Positions 9,264-17,617 of a DNA stretch of 64,000 nt are shown piece after piece. The translations under genes were made by a program, and so were the position numbers. The stretch's first letter is position 1; each line of letters starts with the position of its first letter. Under the pieces are notes generated by a model. The model did no database searches. It worked only from the letters and a program-made list of their open reading frames with translations, and was not told the origin of the DNA. Source of the stretch: an uncultured Thiohalocapsa sp. (GTDB taxonomy: Bacteria; Pseudomonadota; Gammaproteobacteria; Chromatiales; Chromatiaceae); assembly GCF_913063425.1 (NCBI RefSeq), contig NZ_CAJXYK010000006.1, forward strand, positions 62,001-126,000, written 5' to 3'.

Positions 9264-10154
9264 ATGAGCCAATTCCGAGTCGCCGGCATCATCGGCAAGC
9301 AGCACCGGGACCCACAGTTGTCCCGCACCATCGCCCGGCTGGCGGCTCACCTGCGCCACCGTGGGCTCACCGTGCGCTTCGATCCGGAGGCGGCGGCGGC
9401 CGCCGCCGACACCCTGGGCGAGGACACCACGGGCCTGCGCATCCCGGACCTGGGCGCTGCCTGCGATCTGATCATCGTCGTCGGCGGCGACGGTACCCTG
9501 CTTCACGCCGCCCGGGAGCTGGCGCCCGCGGACGTGCCGCTGCTCGGCATCAACCTGGGCAGGCTCGGCTTTCTGGTGGACATCTCGCCGGACCACCTGG
9601 AGGAGCGCCTGGACCAGATCCTCGCCGGCGAGTACCACGCCGACGCCCGGGCCATGCTGGAGGTCCACACCGACGGCACCGACGGCCGCGCCGTGAACGA
9701 CATTGTCGTGCACAAATGGAACAGCGTGCGCATGATCGAGCTGGAGACCTGGATCGACGGCCAGTTCGTCAACGCCCAGCGCTCGGATGGCGTCATCGTC
9801 TCCACCCCCACGGGCTCGACGGCCTATGCCCTGTCCGGCGGCGGCCCCCTGGTGCATCCGGGCCTGGACGCCCTGCTGCTGGTGCCCATCTGTCCGCACA
9901 CCCTGAGCAACCGGCCGTTGGTCATCGGCGGCGACAGCCACATCGAGCTGCGCATCCGCGACTACGAGCACGAGCTGGTGCGCCTCACCTGCGACGGGCA
10001 GATCAATCTGCCGCTGGCGGAGGGCCGCGCCATCCACATCCGCCGCAGCCCCCACCGGGTGAAGCTGCTGCACCCGAAGGGCTACGATCACTTCAGCATC
10101 CTGCGCGCCAAGCTCGGCTGGGCCAGCGAGCGCCGCGGCGACGGCGCCTGCTGA
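9264..10154 (+). CDS. nadK: NAD kinase
   Basis: Phosphorylates NAD to NADP. The 296-residue protein shows the GGDGTLL motif (VVGGDGTLLHAAREL), LGINLGRLGFLVDI, the VNDIVVHK segment, and TPTGSTAYALSGGGPLVHP, with the family's C-terminal CDGQINLPL. Length matches proteobacterial NadK. The start is the ATG at 9264. The order hrcA-nadK-recN, with nadK divergent from hrcA, is common in gammaproteobacteria. Confidence 0.96.
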   Translation: MSQFRVAGIIGKQHRDPQLSRTIARLAAHLRHRGLTVRFDPEAAAAAADTLGEDTTGLRIPDLGAACDLIIVVGGDGTLLHAARELAPADVPLLGINLGRLGFLVDISPDHLEERLDQILAGEYHADARAMLEVHTDGTDGRAVNDIVVHKWNSVRMIELETWIDGQFVNAQRSDGVIVSTPTGSTAYALSGGGPLVHPGLDALLLVPICPHTLSNRPLVIGGDSHIELRIRDYEHELVRLTCDGQINLPLAEGRAIHIRRSPHRVKLLHPKGYDHFSILRAKLGWASERRGDGAC

Positions 10155-10227
10155 AGCCGGCGCTTCCGGGGCAGCGACGCACAGCACAGCCGCCGCAGTC
10201 ACACGCACCCGCCACCTCAATCGGGCC

Positions 10228-11907
10228 ATGCTCAGCCACATCGCCATTCGGGACCTCGTCATCGTGAGCCGGCTGGAGCTCACGCTCAGCGGCGGCATGA
10301 CCGCGCTCACCGGCGAGACCGGCGCCGGCAAGTCCATCCTCATCGACGCCCTGGGTCTGGCCCTGGGCGAGAAGGCCGATGCCGGCATGATCCGCAGCGG
10401 CTGCGAGCGCGCTGAAGTCACCGCCGGCTTCGACCTCGCGCGCTGCCCGCAGGCCCGGGACTGGCTCACCGAGCAGGCGCTGGACGACGGCGACGACTGC
10501 ATCATCCGCCGCGTGCTGGTGCGCGAGGGGCGCGCACGGGCCTTCATCAACGGCCGCTCCGCCAGCGGTGCGCAGCTGCGCGCCCTGGGGGACCTGCTGG
10601 TGGACATCCACGGCCAGCACGCGCATCAGTCCCTCTTGCGCCCGGTGGCCCAGCGCAGCCTGCTGGATGCCTACGGCGGTCAGGGTGAACAGGCGACGGC
10701 GGTGGCCGAGCTGCACCGGCGCTGGCGCGAGCTGGACAACCGCTGGCGCACGCTCACCGCCGCCCGCGAGCAGCGCGCCGAGCGCCTGGAGCTGCTGCGC
10801 TTCCAGGTGGAGGAGCTTGCCGAGCTGAATCTCACCGACGGCGAGCTGGACGCCCTGGACGCCGAGCAGCACCGGCTTGCGAACCTCGGCAGCCTGCAGG
10901 GCACGGCGGCGGCGCTGGTGGAGCTGCTCTACGCGGGCGAGGGCGCCCTGCGCGACCAGCTCGGCCGGGCGGGCACCGAGCTGGCGGGGCTGGTGGACAT
11001 CGATGCGCGCCTCGCCGAGACCCGGGAGCTCATCGACAGCGCCACCGTGCAGGTGGAAGAGGCGGCCGCCAACCTGCGCCAGTACCTGGACGACCTCGAC
11101 ATGGACCCGGCCCGCCTCGCCGACGTGGAGGCGCGCCTCGGGCGCATCCACGACCTGGCGCGTAAGTACCGCATCCAGCCAACGCTGCTCATGGAGACCC
11201 TCGCCGAGCGGCAGGCGGAGCTCACCGCCCTGGAGCAGGACGATCAGGCCCTGGGTACCCTGGAGGCGGATCGGGATGCCGCCTGCGCCGCCCTGCTCGC
11301 GGCCGCCCGCAGCCTGAGCGATGCCCGCCGCGCCGCCGCCGAGCGCCTGGGCGAGACCGTCACCGCCTTCATGCAGGAGCTCGGCATGGTGGGCGGCCGG
11401 TTCGCCGTGGCGGTGGAGACGGGCGGCGATGCACAGGTGGGCGCGCACGGGCTGGATGCCGTCACCTTCCAGGTCAGCGCCAACCCCGGGCAGCCGCTGC
11501 AGCCGCTGGCCAAGGTGGCCTCCGGCGGCGAGCTCTCCCGCATCAGCCTTGCCATTCAGGTGGCCACCGCGGAGCTCGGCAGCATCCCCACCCTGGTGTT
11601 CGACGAGGTGGACGTCGGCATCGGCGGCGGCGTGGCCGAGATCGTCGGCCGCCTGCTGCGCCGCCTGGGTGAGGCCCGCCAGGCGCTGTGCGTGACCCAT
11701 CTGCCGCAGGTGGCGGCCCAGGCACACCGTCAGCTGCGGGTGCAGAAGCAGGCCGTCGACGGCCAGACCTACACGGACATCAGCCCGCTCGGCGACGCCG
11801 CCCGCGTCGATGAGATCGCACGCATGCTGGGCGGCACCGAGATCACCGACACCACCCGCGCCCATGCCGCGGAGATGCTGCGCCGGGCACCCGACGACCC
11901 CACCTGA
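10228..11907 (+). CDS. recN: DNA repair protein RecN
   Basis: SMC-like ATPase of double-strand break repair. The 559 residues begin MLSHIAIRDLVIV and carry Walker A GETGAGKS near residue 30. The DIHGQHAHQSLL segment comes next, then long coiled-coil arms (about residues 150-360). The C-terminal half-ATPase has the signature VASGGELSRISLAI and Walker B TLVFDEVDVGIGG, followed by the conserved CVTHLPQVAAQA. It is 73 bases downstream of nadK and probably co-transcribed. No LexA box was recognised between them. Confidence 0.97.
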   Translation: MLSHIAIRDLVIVSRLELTLSGGMTALTGETGAGKSILIDALGLALGEKADAGMIRSGCERAEVTAGFDLARCPQARDWLTEQALDDGDDCIIRRVLVREGRARAFINGRSASGAQLRALGDLLVDIHGQHAHQSLLRPVAQRSLLDAYGGQGEQATAVAELHRRWRELDNRWRTLTAAREQRAERLELLRFQVEELAELNLTDGELDALDAEQHRLANLGSLQGTAAALVELLYAGEGALRDQLGRAGTELAGLVDIDARLAETRELIDSATVQVEEAAANLRQYLDDLDMDPARLADVEARLGRIHDLARKYRIQPTLLMETLAERQAELTALEQDDQALGTLEADRDAACAALLAAARSLSDARRAAAERLGETVTAFMQELGMVGGRFAVAVETGGDAQVGAHGLDAVTFQVSANPGQPLQPLAKVASGGELSRISLAIQVATAELGSIPTLVFDEVDVGIGGGVAEIVGRLLRRLGEARQALCVTHLPQVAAQAHRQLRVQKQAVDGQTYTDISPLGDAARVDEIARMLGGTEITDTTRAHAAEMLRRAPDDPT

Positions 11908-11936
11908 GCACCACCGCAATCACCCCAAAACCGGGC

Positions 11937-12000
11937 AAAAACGGGGACGGTAAACTTAATTATAATAGGGACCAAATCGGGGACGGGATACTTAATCGGG
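11937..12000. repeat. Degenerate GGGGAC...ACTTAAT repeats after recN
   Basis: Two related units, ACGGGGACGGTAAACTTAAT and TCGGGGACGGGATACTTAAT, flank ATTATAATAGGGACCAA. The second runs across the lysR stop codon. A cousin (ACGGGGACAGTATACGTAT) lies at 13437, beyond the DsrC-like gene. The units recall the GGGGAC-type intergenic repeats often linked to RAYT transposases, but no RAYT gene is present here. Confidence 0.6.
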
Positions 12001-12879
12001 CAAATCCGCCTGCTCGGCGCCCCCTGCTCGCCCCTCGGCGACGCTGCGGGCGAGACGCCGCAGCCCTTCCAGCGCCTGCGGGAGCACGTCGTCGTCGATC
12101 CGCCGCGGGAACAGCATGTGCGCCGGATGGGCGTACACCGGGGCGTCGAGGACCCGGTACAGCCGCCCTGACGCCACCAAGGGCGCGGCCATGCGCTCGG
12201 GCAGGAAGCTCACGCCGCCGTTGCTGAGCATCAGCTGCACCGCCAGCCAGCCGACGTTGACCGTCTGCGGCGGCTGGCCCAAGTCCGGCCAGGTCTCTCG
12301 TTGCCAGGCGGCGAAGCCCGGGCCCCAGTCCACCTGGATGTAATCCTCACCGGGCCAGCGCGTATCCGGATCGGTGCTCACCATCACGAGCTGCTCATCG
12401 AACAGATGCTCCACGATGAGCTCCGGCACATGGGTTGGCGTGTACATGAGCGCGATGTCCAGCGTGCCCTCCTGCATGCGGCGCATCAGGTCGTCCTCGA
12501 AGCCGATTTCGCCCTGCACCCCCACATCCGGCAAGGTCCGGCGCAGCCAGGCCACCCAACGCGGCAGGAAGCCATCCCAGAGTGCGATTCGGGCGCCCAT
12601 CCGGATTGTCGCCCGACAGCGTCCGGGCAGGCCCAGCTCATGGCGTGCCTGCTCCACGGTGAGCACCAGCGTCTTCGCATGCCGCAGGAAGCGCCGGCCG
12701 GCCTGTGTCAGGCTGGCGCCGGCACGATTGCGCACGAACAGCCGAACGCCCAAGTCCGCCTCCAGCTGGCGAATCCGGGCGCTGACCGTGGACTGGGTGA
12801 CATGCAGTCGCTCCGCTGCGCCGACGAAGCTGCCGTGTGCAGCGATGGCGAGGAAGGTGCGGGCCTGGTCGATGTCCAT
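11992..12879 (-). CDS. LysR-family transcriptional regulator
   Basis: 295 residues. The N-terminal winged helix-turn-helix is MDIDQARTFLAIAAHGSF...AAERLHVTQSTVSARIRQLEADLGVRLFVRN, followed by the LysR effector-binding domain (about residues 90-285). The start is the ATG at 12879, with GGGAGG five bases upstream; an upstream GTG/ATG extension is not supported. The gene is divergent from the DsrC-like gene at 13024. By the usual LysR arrangement it may control that gene, so sulfur metabolism is a plausible but unproven theme. The effector is unknown. The stop codon overlaps a GGGGAC-type repeat. Confidence 0.9.
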   Translation of the reverse strand: MDIDQARTFLAIAAHGSFVGAAERLHVTQSTVSARIRQLEADLGVRLFVRNRAGASLTQAGRRFLRHAKTLVLTVEQARHELGLPGRCRATIRMGARIALWDGFLPRWVAWLRRTLPDVGVQGEIGFEDDLMRRMQEGTLDIALMYTPTHVPELIVEHLFDEQLVMVSTDPDTRWPGEDYIQVDWGPGFAAWQRETWPDLGQPPQTVNVGWLAVQLMLSNGGVSFLPERMAAPLVASGRLYRVLDAPVYAHPAHMLFPRRIDDDVLPQALEGLRRLARSVAEGRAGGAEQADLPD

Positions 12880-12973
12880 GGAAGCCTCCCAGCGCAAGCG
12901 GTGCCCCTGCAACGGAGCATGCGCAAGGGCCGTGACTGTATCCCCCGCAGCCCCGGCGTTCCATCGGAGTCTT

Positions 12974-12998
12974 CGATAAGCAAGCCGAATAAATATCG
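12974..12998. promoter_or_regulatory. Candidate LysR operator in the lysR/dsrC-like gap
   Basis: An interrupted palindrome CGATA...TATCG (15-base spacer, locally AT-rich, with AATAAATAT) lies midway between the divergent starts. The length and position suit a LysR recognition site, but no second copy supports it. Confidence 0.3.
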
Positions 12999-13023
12999 TT
13001 TGTCTGCATCTTGGAGGCTGACT

Positions 13024-13419
13024 ATGCTGGATTCCATCAGCAGCAATGAGGTCATCCCCATGCAGAGCATCTCCTTACAGACGCCACCGACCCGGCTCGA
13101 CGCCCTCGCCCGCGACGAGGAAGGCTTCCTGCTGGACACAGACGCCTGGACGCCGGAGCTGATGCCGCTCCTGGCCGACGAGGCAGAGCTGGAGCTGACG
13201 CCGGAGCGCGAGGAAGTGATCCACTGGATCCGCGACCAGTACGAGCGCAACGACTCGGTGCCCGAGGCGCGCGCCCTGCTCGCACACCTGCGCTCCGCCT
13301 GGGGCAAAGAGCGGGCGACGCGCCGTTACCTGTACCAGCTCTTCCCGCGCGGCTACGGCCAGCAGGCCTGCAAAATCGCCGGCATGCGCAAGCCGCGCAA
13401 GCTGATGCTGGATGTGTGA
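13024..13419 (+). CDS. DsrC/TusE-family sulfur-relay-like protein lacking the C-terminal Cys
   Basis: 131 residues. After a short leader come GFLLDTDAWTPEL, LTPEREEVIHWIRDQYE, and the family's C-terminal block RYLYQLFPRGYGQQACKIAGM. DsrC proteins carry persulfide or trisulfide chemistry on two Cys, 11 residues apart near the C-terminus; TusE keeps only the last one. Here the inner Cys (C116) is present but the position 11 residues later is Leu, followed by MLDV. That combination fits neither DsrC nor TusE, so a binding or regulatory role is possible. The start is the ATG at 13024, with GGAGG six bases upstream. Divergent from a LysR regulator. Confidence 0.85.
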   Translation: MLDSISSNEVIPMQSISLQTPPTRLDALARDEEGFLLDTDAWTPELMPLLADEAELELTPEREEVIHWIRDQYERNDSVPEARALLAHLRSAWGKERATRRYLYQLFPRGYGQQACKIAGMRKPRKLMLDV

Positions 13420-13436
13420 CGAGGCGCCTCAACAAA

Positions 13437-13456
13437 CGGGGACAGTATACGTATCG
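13437..13456. repeat. GGGGAC-type repeat after the DsrC-like gene
   Basis: ACGGGGACAGTATACGTATC, related to the pair at 11937-12000. Together they bracket the lysR/dsrC-like pair. The gap up to 13533 holds nothing else recognisable. Confidence 0.5.
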
Positions 13457-13533
13457 CCTCGAGCCCAACATCACCTCTCAACCATCACTGGTAATGATGC
13501 CAGACCGGCTGTTCGCGTCGCCGGCGCGCGGAC

Positions 13534-14979
13534 TCAGTGCCGGTGCGCAAAGAAATTGCCGATCAGCTCCTTGAGCCACGCGGCGTCACCGCTCAGCATG
13601 CCGTGGCCTGCGGGCTCTGCGAGGGAACGCGCCAGCGCCTCGCTGTGCGCGCGGCGGGCGGCGGCGATTTCCGCAAGTCGTGCCTGAAGCTGTTCGTTGC
13701 CGGAGAGGATGGGCGCGAGCTTGGCCTTTGGGATCTCGATGAGCCGGACATTGGTGGCGGCCCTGGCGGTGGAGTACCGCGGCTCGCCGGTGAGCATGGA
13801 CAGCTCGCCGAAGCACTGACCCGTGCCCAGGCGCTCGATTTCCTTCATCCCGCCGTCGAGGCGGCGGCTCAGCACCACGATGCCGGTGGCGATGACGAAC
13901 ATGGAGTCACCCACATCGTCCTGCTCCACGATGCGCTCGCCGACACCCACCTCCCGCGGCGTCAGATCCTCGGCCAGGGTTGCGATCTCGGCATCCGACA
14001 GCGGCGTGAGCACGGCGACGTTGCGCAGCACCTCCGGCACGCTCGGCAGCGAGGCCACCGGCGCCTCCGCCCGGCGGGCGTCGATCTGGTAGGTGACGGC
14101 GGCCGGCGCGATGCCGGCGCGCTGGAACTGGGCGTGGATGGCCAGGTACAGCTCGTCCAGCGCGGCATAGCGCCAGGGATAATCCGGGAAGTGCACGAAC
14201 ACCATGTAGCGGCAGGGTCGGCCCAGTTGGCAGAGGTATACCAGGGGCGCCGGGTCCTTCAGCACCCGTCGGCAGGCGAGCGCCGCCTTCAGCAGCAGCT
14301 CCCGCACCAACAGGGGCGAGATCTCGCAGCTCACCGCCAGCTCGAGCCAGTAGGCGTAGTGCGGGCTCGGCCGCTGGTAGTTGTGCACGGTGCTGGTGGC
14401 GGCCTTCTTGTTGGGCACCACGTAGAGGCTCGCATTCCAGGAGCGGATGCGCGTGGAGCGCCAGGTGATGTCCACCACCTCCCCCAGCGTGCCGTCCTCG
14501 AATTCCACCCAGTCGCCGATGCGGTAGGGCTGGTCGATGCCGATGGCGACACCCGAGAACAGATCGCTGATGGTGTTCTGCATGGCCACACCCAGAACAC
14601 CCGCCACGACACCTGTGGAGATGAGCACCGCACCCGTGTCCAGGTGCAGGATGCGGCTCAGCACGAGCAGCGCGGCGATGCTGTAGACGACCACGGTCGC
14701 CGCGCCCTGGATCACGCCCGGCGTCGCGGTGCCGGTGAAGCGGGGATAGGCACCCTCCCAGATCCAGATGCGAAGCCCCTGGTCGAGGACGTAGGCCACG
14801 GCGGCATACAGCAGCACAGTCGGCAGCGCCCCGGCGTAGCGCGCGAAGCCATCGACCGCGGCCGCATCGGCAAGCTGCCGCACCAGTGCATCGGCGGCCC
14901 ACAACAGTAACGGCAGCAGCGCCAGCGCGAGCAGCCAGAGGAGCTTGCGGTGGCGGCGTCTGGATACGGGCTCAGGCAT
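13534..14979 (-). CDS. MscS-type channel with C-terminal cyclic-nucleotide-binding domain
   Basis: About 481 residues. Membrane segments lie near residues 13-30, 47-68 and 95-135. The pore-lining MscS helix includes GVVAGVLGVAMQNTISDLFSGVAIGIDQPYRIGDWV, and the MscS beta domain follows (TLGEVVDITWRSTRIRSW). The last 150 residues form a cNMP-binding fold (VGERIVEQDDVGDSMFVIATG, GQCFGELSMLTGEPR). Such fusions are known as bCNG/MscS-like channels and may respond to cyclic nucleotide rather than tension alone. The phosphate-binding cassette has FGELSMLTGEPRYSTARA, close to the consensus, so binding is plausible. Start uncertain: the ATG at 14979, or an alternative at 15039. Confidence 0.88.
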   Translation of the reverse strand: MPEPVSRRRHRKLLWLLALALLPLLLWAADALVRQLADAAAVDGFARYAGALPTVLLYAAVAYVLDQGLRIWIWEGAYPRFTGTATPGVIQGAATVVVYSIAALLVLSRILHLDTGAVLISTGVVAGVLGVAMQNTISDLFSGVAIGIDQPYRIGDWVEFEDGTLGEVVDITWRSTRIRSWNASLYVVPNKKAATSTVHNYQRPSPHYAYWLELAVSCEISPLLVRELLLKAALACRRVLKDPAPLVYLCQLGRPCRYMVFVHFPDYPWRYAALDELYLAIHAQFQRAGIAPAAVTYQIDARRAEAPVASLPSVPEVLRNVAVLTPLSDAEIATLAEDLTPREVGVGERIVEQDDVGDSMFVIATGIVVLSRRLDGGMKEIERLGTGQCFGELSMLTGEPRYSTARAATNVRLIEIPKAKLAPILSGNEQLQARLAEIAAARRAHSEALARSLAEPAGHGMLSGDAAWLKELIGNFFAHRH

Positions 14980-15135
14980 GTCAGGCTGACTCAGGGTCGC
15001 GACGAGGGCGCGCACGGCCCCCGCCCGCGCGCGTTGCAACCCTTTAGTCTGCGGTGGTGCCCGTGCGCCGTCACCACCGGCGGGTCGGCGCAGGCGACGC
15101 GCCGTCGCCCGTGGCGGCGCGGCAGCCGCGCCGGC

Positions 15136-16938
15136 TCAGTCTTCGACCGCCTCTTCGCGCTCGCGCCGCTGCAGCTCCCACATGGCCGCGTAGACGCCGC
15201 CGTCGGCGAGGAGCCTGGTGTGGCTGCCGTGCTCGACGATGCGCCCGGCGTCCATCACCAGAATCCGGTCCGCATCGACGATGGTGGACAGCCGATGGGC
15301 GATGGCGAGCGTGGTGTGGTGCTCCGCCACCTCGGCCAGGGTCTGCTGGATGGCCTGCTCGGTGTGACTGTCCAATGACGATGTCGCCTCGTCGAAGACC
15401 ATGATGCGCGGGCGCTTCAGGATGGCGCGGGCGATGGCGACGCGCTGCTTCTCGCCGCCCGAGAGCTTGAGCCCGCGCTCGCCGACGACGGTATCCCAGC
15501 CGTCCGGCAGGCTCTCGATGAAGCGGCGGATGTGGGCGAGCTCGGCCGCCTGCTCCAGCTCCTCGAAGCTCGCGTCCGGGCGGCCGTAGGCGAGGTTGTA
15601 GCGGATGCTGTCGTTGAACAGCACCGTGTCCTGCGGGACGATGCCGATGGCGGCGCGCAGGCTCGCCTGGGTCACGGTGCGGATGTCCTGCTCGTCGATG
15701 AGAATGCGCCCGCCGGTGACATCGTAGGAGCGGAACAGGAGCCGGGCGAGCGTCGATTTGCCGGCGCCGCTGTGCCCCACCACGGCCACCTTCTCGCCGG
15801 GCTCGATGCGAAAGCTCACATCCCGCAGGATGGGACGCTCCGGCGTGTAGTGGAAATCCACGTGCTCGAAGCGCAGTGCGCCGCGGTCGAGCCTGAGCGC
15901 CGGCGCGCCCGGGGCATCCTCGATCTCGGGCTCGCGCTCCAGCAGCTTGAACACCAGGTCCATGTCCGCCAGCGCGTACTTGATCTGGCGGTAGACGATG
16001 CCCAGGAAGCCGAGCGGAATGAACAGCTGGAGCATGAAGGCGTTCACCAGCACCAGATCGCCGATGCTCATGGTCCCGTTCACGACGCCCTGGGCGGCGA
16101 AGAACATGATGACGGTGACGCCGAGCGCGATGATGCTGCCCTGGCCGAAGTTGAGCAGCGACATGGAGCTCTGGCTCTTGACGGCGTACTCCTCCCACTC
16201 GCTCAGGGTGCCGTCGTAGCGCTCCAGCTCCATCTGCTCGTTGCCGAAATACTTGACCGTCTCGTAGTTCAGCAGGCTGTCGAAGGCCTGGGTGTTGGCC
16301 TGGCTGTCCAGCACGTTCATGCGCCGGCGATAATCCATGCGCCATTCGGTGATGGCGAAGGTGAAGGCGACGTAGATGGCCACGGTGCCGAAGGTCACCA
16401 GCGTGAACACCAGGGCATACTTGGTGAGCAGCACGGCGGCCACCAGCGTGAACTCCACCAGCACGGGGATCACGCTGAACACCAGGTAATTCATGATGGT
16501 GGACACGGAGCGCGTGCCCCGCTCCAGGTCCCGGCTCACGGCGCCGCTCTGGCGCTCCAGGTGATAGCGCAGGGAGAGCCGGTGCAGGTGGTCGAGCACC
16601 CGGGTGGAGAGCCGGCGCATGGCCCGGTAGCGCACCCGCGCGAAGATCACGTCCCGCAGCTCGTTGAAGAGCGAGCCCGCGAGCTTCAGCACACCGTAGG
16701 CCAGCAGCAGCGAGACGGGCAGTACCAGCATCTGCGCCTCGGCGCTCTCGAAGGCGTCCACGATGTCCTTCAGCACGATGGGCACGCCGACATTGGCAAA
16801 CTTGGCCAGCACCAGGCAGCCGAGCGCCAGCGCGGCGCGACCGCGAAACTCCCACAGAAAGGGCACCATGCCGCGCAGGTTGTGCCAATCGCGGCGGTCG
16901 TTGTGGATGGCTTCGGTGGCGAACATGCGGTTGACCAT
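15136..16938 (-). CDS. Atm1-like ABC exporter (fused membrane and ATPase domains)
   Basis: 600 residues. The N-terminal half has six membrane helices (residues about 30-310), with the family signature NYETVKYFGNEQMELERYD typical of Atm1/ABCB7/HMT1 half-transporters. The C-terminal ATPase shows VGHSGAGKSTLARLLF (Walker A), the Q-loop GIVPQDTVLFNDSI, the signature LSGGEKQRVAIARAIL, and Walker B IMVFDEATSSLD, then AHRLSTI. Known relatives export glutathione-based or metal-thiol compounds, linking to Fe-S or heavy-metal handling. The start is the ATG at 16938 (MVNRMF); the upstream open frame runs into repeat DNA. Dimer expected at the inner membrane. Confidence 0.93.
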   Translation of the reverse strand: MVNRMFATEAIHNDRRDWHNLRGMVPFLWEFRGRAALALGCLVLAKFANVGVPIVLKDIVDAFESAEAQMLVLPVSLLLAYGVLKLAGSLFNELRDVIFARVRYRAMRRLSTRVLDHLHRLSLRYHLERQSGAVSRDLERGTRSVSTIMNYLVFSVIPVLVEFTLVAAVLLTKYALVFTLVTFGTVAIYVAFTFAITEWRMDYRRRMNVLDSQANTQAFDSLLNYETVKYFGNEQMELERYDGTLSEWEEYAVKSQSSMSLLNFGQGSIIALGVTVIMFFAAQGVVNGTMSIGDLVLVNAFMLQLFIPLGFLGIVYRQIKYALADMDLVFKLLEREPEIEDAPGAPALRLDRGALRFEHVDFHYTPERPILRDVSFRIEPGEKVAVVGHSGAGKSTLARLLFRSYDVTGGRILIDEQDIRTVTQASLRAAIGIVPQDTVLFNDSIRYNLAYGRPDASFEELEQAAELAHIRRFIESLPDGWDTVVGERGLKLSGGEKQRVAIARAILKRPRIMVFDEATSSLDSHTEQAIQQTLAEVAEHHTTLAIAHRLSTIVDADRILVMDAGRIVEHGSHTRLLADGGVYAAMWELQRREREEAVED

Positions 16939-16986
16939 GGGGACGGCTGGCTCGAACGGCTGGCTGGATGGCTGTGAGGGTAACGA

Positions 16987-17092
16987 GTTTCGAGGGGCGA
17001 GTGTCGAGGGAAGAGAGTCACGAGTGTCGAGGGGCGAGTATCGATGTCGGGAGAAGCTGCGCCCTCGCCCCTCGCTCCTCGCCCCTCGAAAC
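16987..17092. repeat. Long inverted repeat with CGAGGGGCGAG units
   Basis: GTTTCGAGGGGCGAG (16987-17001) is perfectly inverted as CTCGCCCCTCGAAAC (17078-17092). The interior has more CGAGGG direct copies and CTCGCCCCTCG/CTCCTCG copies, so several alternative hairpins can form. It fills the gap between the Atm1-like gene and the S24-like gene, which are divergent. It looks like a small non-coding mobile repeat or a multi-stem regulator. Confidence 0.75.
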
Positions 17093-17159
17093 TTGGCTGG
17101 AATTGAGAGCCGAGCGCGCGAACCCAACCTGCCCCACCACAGCAACCGGAGCAGCAACC

Positions 17160-17564
17160 ATGGCCAGAGACCCGAACGAGCCCATGCCCGACGGCAGCGG
17201 CTGCGCGATGCAGGAGCCCTTCGCCCTCCAGGTCCTGGGGGCGGACATGGAGCCCGAGTTTCCCGACAAGTGCATCGTCATCATCGAGCCGACGGAGGTC
17301 TGCCGCAACGGCATGTACGTCTTCGCAGAGGTCGAAGGCGTGCGCTGGTTCCGCCAGTACCTGCAGGACGACCAGGGCCGCGAGCGGCTGGTGGCGCTGA
17401 ACGACATCTTCCCAGACATCGAGCTGAACGGGCTGGAGTGGAAGGTGCTCGGCGTCATCATCCAGCGCAACATCCGCCGCAAGATCAAGACCTACGAGTA
17501 CGCGGACGGCCCGGGCAACCAGCCGCAGGGCAGCATCAACGCCGTGGACATCACCGCGTCGTGA
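17160..17564 (+). CDS. S24/LexA-fold protein with apparently inactive catalytic site
   Basis: 134 residues. The pattern FALQVLGADMEPEFPDKCIVIIEPTEVCRNGMYVFAEVEGVRWFRQYLQ follows the LexA/UmuD (S24) peptidase fold. In active members a Ser stands in G-x-SM-xP and a Lys in the v-K-r strand; here these are Asp (GADMEP) and Arg or Trp (VRWFRQY). No DNA-binding domain precedes it. The start is the ATG at 17160, with GGAG eight bases upstream. It may be a pseudo-peptidase with a binding role; the partner is unknown. Divergent from the Atm1-like exporter and 54 bases ahead of the adaptor gene. Confidence 0.75.
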   Translation: MARDPNEPMPDGSGCAMQEPFALQVLGADMEPEFPDKCIVIIEPTEVCRNGMYVFAEVEGVRWFRQYLQDDQGRERLVALNDIFPDIELNGLEWKVLGVIIQRNIRRKIKTYEYADGPGNQPQGSINAVDITAS

Positions 17565-17617
17565 CAGCCGCCAGCTGGGGTATTGTTGCCTGCGGGCCAC
17601 GCGCGCGCTCCACTCGC

